Source: Pontibacter litorisediminis (GTDB taxonomy: Bacteria; Bacteroidota; Bacteroidia; Cytophagales; Hymenobacteraceae). Taken from it: 64,000 nucleotides of DNA. This document shows positions 61,434-64,000 of this stretch, piece after piece. The stretch covers positions 1,302,001-1,366,000 of the forward strand of contig NZ_JARDUA010000001.1 of assembly GCF_029360645.1 (NCBI RefSeq). The letters run 5' to 3'. Positions within the stretch are counted from its first letter, which is position 1. Every line of letters starts with the position of its first letter. The notes below the pieces were generated by a model that saw only the letters and a program-made list of their open reading frames with translations, was not told where the DNA came from and ran no database searches. The translations under genes and the position numbers were made by a program.

Positions 61434-64000
61434 TTACAAGGTCAGGTTGATACCCATGGAATAAGTTTTGCCCATCGGGTAAGATCTCAGATCAGCTCTA
61501 CCCACAGCGCTACCAGGGTTGGAGTAGTTGATGGCCGAACCCGCCTGCTCCGGATCTATGTACTTGCTCAGACCACCGAAGCGCCAGGTAAACAGGTTCT
61601 CCCCACTAAAGTACACCCGTAGCTTCTTCACGCTAACCTTGGATGTCAGCGCCTCAGGCAATGTGTAGCCCAGGGTCAGGTTCTTCACGCGCAGAAAACC
61701 GATGTTCTCCAGGTAATAGTCGTTCATCTCATATAGGGAGCGCCCACTGTTCAGCGAAGCATAGCCTCGCTCTATCTGAGGGTATTTACCAGGTTGCTCC
61801 GGCGTCCAGGCATTGTCAACAAGGTCTTTTCTCAGGAAGGACAGGTAAGGTCGCTGGTAGGTACCCCAGTAAATATCCCCAGTCGGATACCAGTGCTGCT
61901 TGCCTACACCGGCTCCGGCCACAGACAAATCAAAGCCCTTCCAGCTGGCCCCAACGTTAAAACCGAAGGGAAATTTAGGCATTGCATTGCCGATAGGCTG
62001 CAGGTCGCCGTGATCCTCCAACGTATAGTTTCCCCTGTCAATCCTGCCGTCGCCGTCAACGTCTACATACTTGATGTCGCCAGCGCGCAGTTTGTTCCAC
62101 TCATTGTTCTGCACCACGTTCAGAATGTAGTTATACACATTTCCTAGGCTGTTTCCGGGGTTAACAAATGAGTTTTGGTAGGCTTGCGCCTCCTCATCCG
62201 ACTGGAATTGCCCGGCTACATGATAGCCCCAGATCTGGCCCAGTTCCTGCCCTTCCCAATAGGTGCTCATCAGCCCGTTCGGGTTGTCGAACTTGGTGAT
62301 CTCCCCTTTGAAGTTAGACACACTCGCGGTTGCGGAAACAGACAACGGAGAGCCGCCAACTTCGAAGCTGTTGTTATAGCTCAGGCTAAAGTCAAAGCCC
62401 CGGTTGCGTAGCGAGGCCAGATTTTCCCTTGGCTCGGCAGCTCCAAACACCCCAGGCAGCGGCGTGCCAGGCAGGTACATGTCCTCTGTCTTTTTCTCAT
62501 ACAGATCTATGGAGGCCATCAGCCTGTTTCTGAGAAAGCCCAGGTCTGCCCCGAAGTTAAGGGTGCTGGTGGTTTCCCAGCTCACAACTTTTGGCAGGGG
62601 GCTCGGCGCGCTGGCGTATATAAGGCGCTGCCCATTGTCTAACCAATCAGAGCGGCCAATGCTCATGGTCTGCTGGAACGTGTTGGTGCTGATGTTCTGG
62701 TTGCCCAAGGAGCCATAGGAAGCCCTCAGTTTAAAGAAGCTGACGGCATTTTCCAGCGGCTTCCAGAAGTTTTCCTGATTTACCTGCCAGCCAACAGACA
62801 CAGAGGGGAACCATCCCCACCTGCTTTCTTTCGGAAAGCGGGAAGAGCCGTCGTAGCGGGCGTTTACCTCCAGCAGGTACTTGCCATCATAATCGTAGTT
62901 AAAGCGACCAAAGTAGCCTTGTACGGCCCACAGTTCTGCAGAGCCATCAGCGGCCATTAGCTCGGTACCGAGGGCAAGGTTCTCCAGATCTCTGATCAGC
63001 AGTCCGCCTTGCTGGGCAAAAACACGGTCCCTGTCAAACTCCTCCTGGTTGAAGCCACCCATCAGCTTAAAATTGTGCCTGTTGGCTAAGCTGAGCGAGT
63101 AAGTGCCAAAGGCGTTCAAGGCCTTGTAGTTGTCTTTCCAGCGCCACTCGTTGAGGCGGTTCACCCCTACTGTCTGCCTATCCAGCCGCGCCCCTGTCAG
63201 GTAATCAAACTCATTGAGGCGGGTAGAGCTGTTTTGGTTATTAAACCTGTTGCTGTAGTTGAAATTAAGCTCCAGGTTTTTCAAAGGGTTGGCCTTCGCC
63301 CGAAAAGTATTTGTAAACTCTTCGATATTGACACGCTCCCAATTCTGAGCATACTCCATTGCGGCTGGGCCACCCTGGCCATACACGTCTACAGGCATAC
63401 CATCCACCATGTTAGGCTGGAAAGGATACAGGTAATACCAGGTGGTTGTGCTCCACATACCACCGTAGCCATTTCGGTAGCCTCCGAAGTCCTCGTCCTG
63501 TTCTTGGTTAAACAGGATGTTGTTGGATAACTCCAGCCACTTGTTAGGCTTAAAGGTAACGTTTGCTTTCAGGTTATACCTGTCCATGCCTCCTTCGGCA
63601 ATGTTATTGATATTTTCCCGCTCAAAGACTCTTCCCGATAAGTACCCCTTAAGCTTCTCGCTTCCACCCGAAACAGAGATATTGTGCATGTTCGAGTACT
63701 GGTATTCCTTAAATAGGTAATCATACCAATTCGTCTTGTGGAAGAACTTATATGTTCCATTGGGCTGCAGCTCATGGAAAGGCTCTATCTCTCCGTTGGC
63801 AACCATGCGTATAGTTTCCCAGTCTAGGTCATTATAACCCGTATAGCTCGTGCCGTTATACCCGAAAATGGCGGCATCCACGGTTTTAGCGTACGCATAG
63901 GGGTCCGAAATAAAGTCAGTTCGGGTCGTTGGCCTGGTCCAACCGAAGTTATTGGAGTAGTTTACCACCATTTCACCGGCCTTTCCTGTCTTGGTCGTGA
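61434..64000 (-). CDS. SusC/RagA-family TonB-dependent receptor, N-terminus outside window
   Basis: The frame continues to the right window edge: codons upstream of an internal Met at 63971 read TTKTGKAGE, typical of SusC plugs, so the true start is outside. The visible 850 or so residues form the barrel, with repeated aromatic strands and a C-terminal MGINLTL ending. It imports a glycan across the outer membrane with SusD (61406). First visible gene of the minus-strand unit running down to 53424. Confidence 0.9.
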   Translation of the reverse strand, partial: TTKTGKAGEMVVNYSNNFGWTRPTTRTDFISDPYAYAKTVDAAIFGYNGTSYTGYNDLDWETIRMVANGEIEPFHELQPNGTYKFFHKTNWYDYLFKEYQYSNMHNISVSGGSEKLKGYLSGRVFERENINNIAEGGMDRYNLKANVTFKPNKWLELSNNILFNQEQDEDFGGYRNGYGGMWSTTTWYYLYPFQPNMVDGMPVDVYGQGGPAAMEYAQNWERVNIEEFTNTFRAKANPLKNLELNFNYSNRFNNQNSSTRLNEFDYLTGARLDRQTVGVNRLNEWRWKDNYKALNAFGTYSLSLANRHNFKLMGGFNQEEFDRDRVFAQQGGLLIRDLENLALGTELMAADGSAELWAVQGYFGRFNYDYDGKYLLEVNARYDGSSRFPKESRWGWFPSVSVGWQVNQENFWKPLENAVSFFKLRASYGSLGNQNISTNTFQQTMSIGRSDWLDNGQRLIYASAPSPLPKVVSWETTSTLNFGADLGFLRNRLMASIDLYEKKTEDMYLPGTPLPGVFGAAEPRENLASLRNRGFDFSLSYNNSFEVGGSPLSVSATASVSNFKGEITKFDNPNGLMSTYWEGQELGQIWGYHVAGQFQSDEEAQAYQNSFVNPGNSLGNVYNYILNVVQNNEWNKLRAGDIKYVDVDGDGRIDRGNYTLEDHGDLQPIGNAMPKFPFGFNVGASWKGFDLSVAGAGVGKQHWYPTGDIYWGTYQRPYLSFLRKDLVDNAWTPEQPGKYPQIERGYASLNSGRSLYEMNDYYLENIGFLRVKNLTLGYTLPEALTSKVSVKKLRVYFSGENLFTWRFGGLSKYIDPEQAGSAINYSNPGSAVGRADLRSYPMGKTYSMGINLTL

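Noticed and set aside
1..64000. CRISPR array
   Set aside because: No regularly spaced repeat of 24-40 nt was found in the window.

Overview
The window is a junction between a tailed prophage (about 1-37,470) and ordinary chromosome (about 37,474-64,000) of a Bacteroidota bacterium. SusC/SusD, BatB/BatC, a BACON domain, SprB-type repeats, TAnnTTTG-like promoter elements and mostly absent Shine-Dalgarno sequences place it there. Gene content, moderate GC and an excess of the heptamer AAGTATA suggest a Cytophagales member near Pontibacter; the genus is an inference.

Prophage, left to right: small unknown genes and an amidoligase (3-2790); a tail-fibre/adhesin unit with a large leucine-rich-repeat protein (2900-7169); a head unit with S49 protease/scaffold, major capsid protein and probable tail tube (7233-10686); a packaging unit with ParB-methyltransferase and small and large terminase (10777-14932); a portal, adaptor and lysis unit ending in a membrane protein, endolysin and probable unimolecular spanin (16987-21457); two small genes (24674-25324); and a tail unit ending in the tape measure (29356-37394). 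The right end abuts the 3' end of a tRNA-Arg gene, followed by tRNA-Pro and tRNA-Ser. No integrase is visible, so the left end lies outside the window.

Three AT-rich cargo blocks interrupt the late genes, mostly on the opposite strand: a radical-SAM/SPASM enzyme with a small Cys-rich protein that looks like a RiPP precursor (15235-16853); an OLD-type ATPase/nuclease, a zinc-finger protein and a ribbon-helix-helix regulator with an operator array (21529-24596); and an MmeI-like restriction-modification enzyme with a DUF4062 protein (25385-29173). Four late units start with the same promoter-like element, TGTCTTTT-N22-nnTTYG, at identical spacing. Two cargo blocks sit between a terminator and such a promoter; at 10709-10772 the same terminator-promoter junction is empty.

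The chromosomal part has batB-batC, an HD hydrolase, a VOC protein, a thioesterase, a CHRD-like lipoprotein, an S9 peptidase, a thiolase, a MORN-repeat protein, an SDR, a cupin, a SIMPL protein and a seven-gene minus-strand SusC/SusD locus. That locus encodes a TIM-barrel isomerase-like lipoprotein, a BACON/beta-helix lipoprotein, a DUF218-hemopexin fusion, a phosphodiester glycosidase and an SGNH hydrolase, and may act on a phosphodiester-containing glycan.
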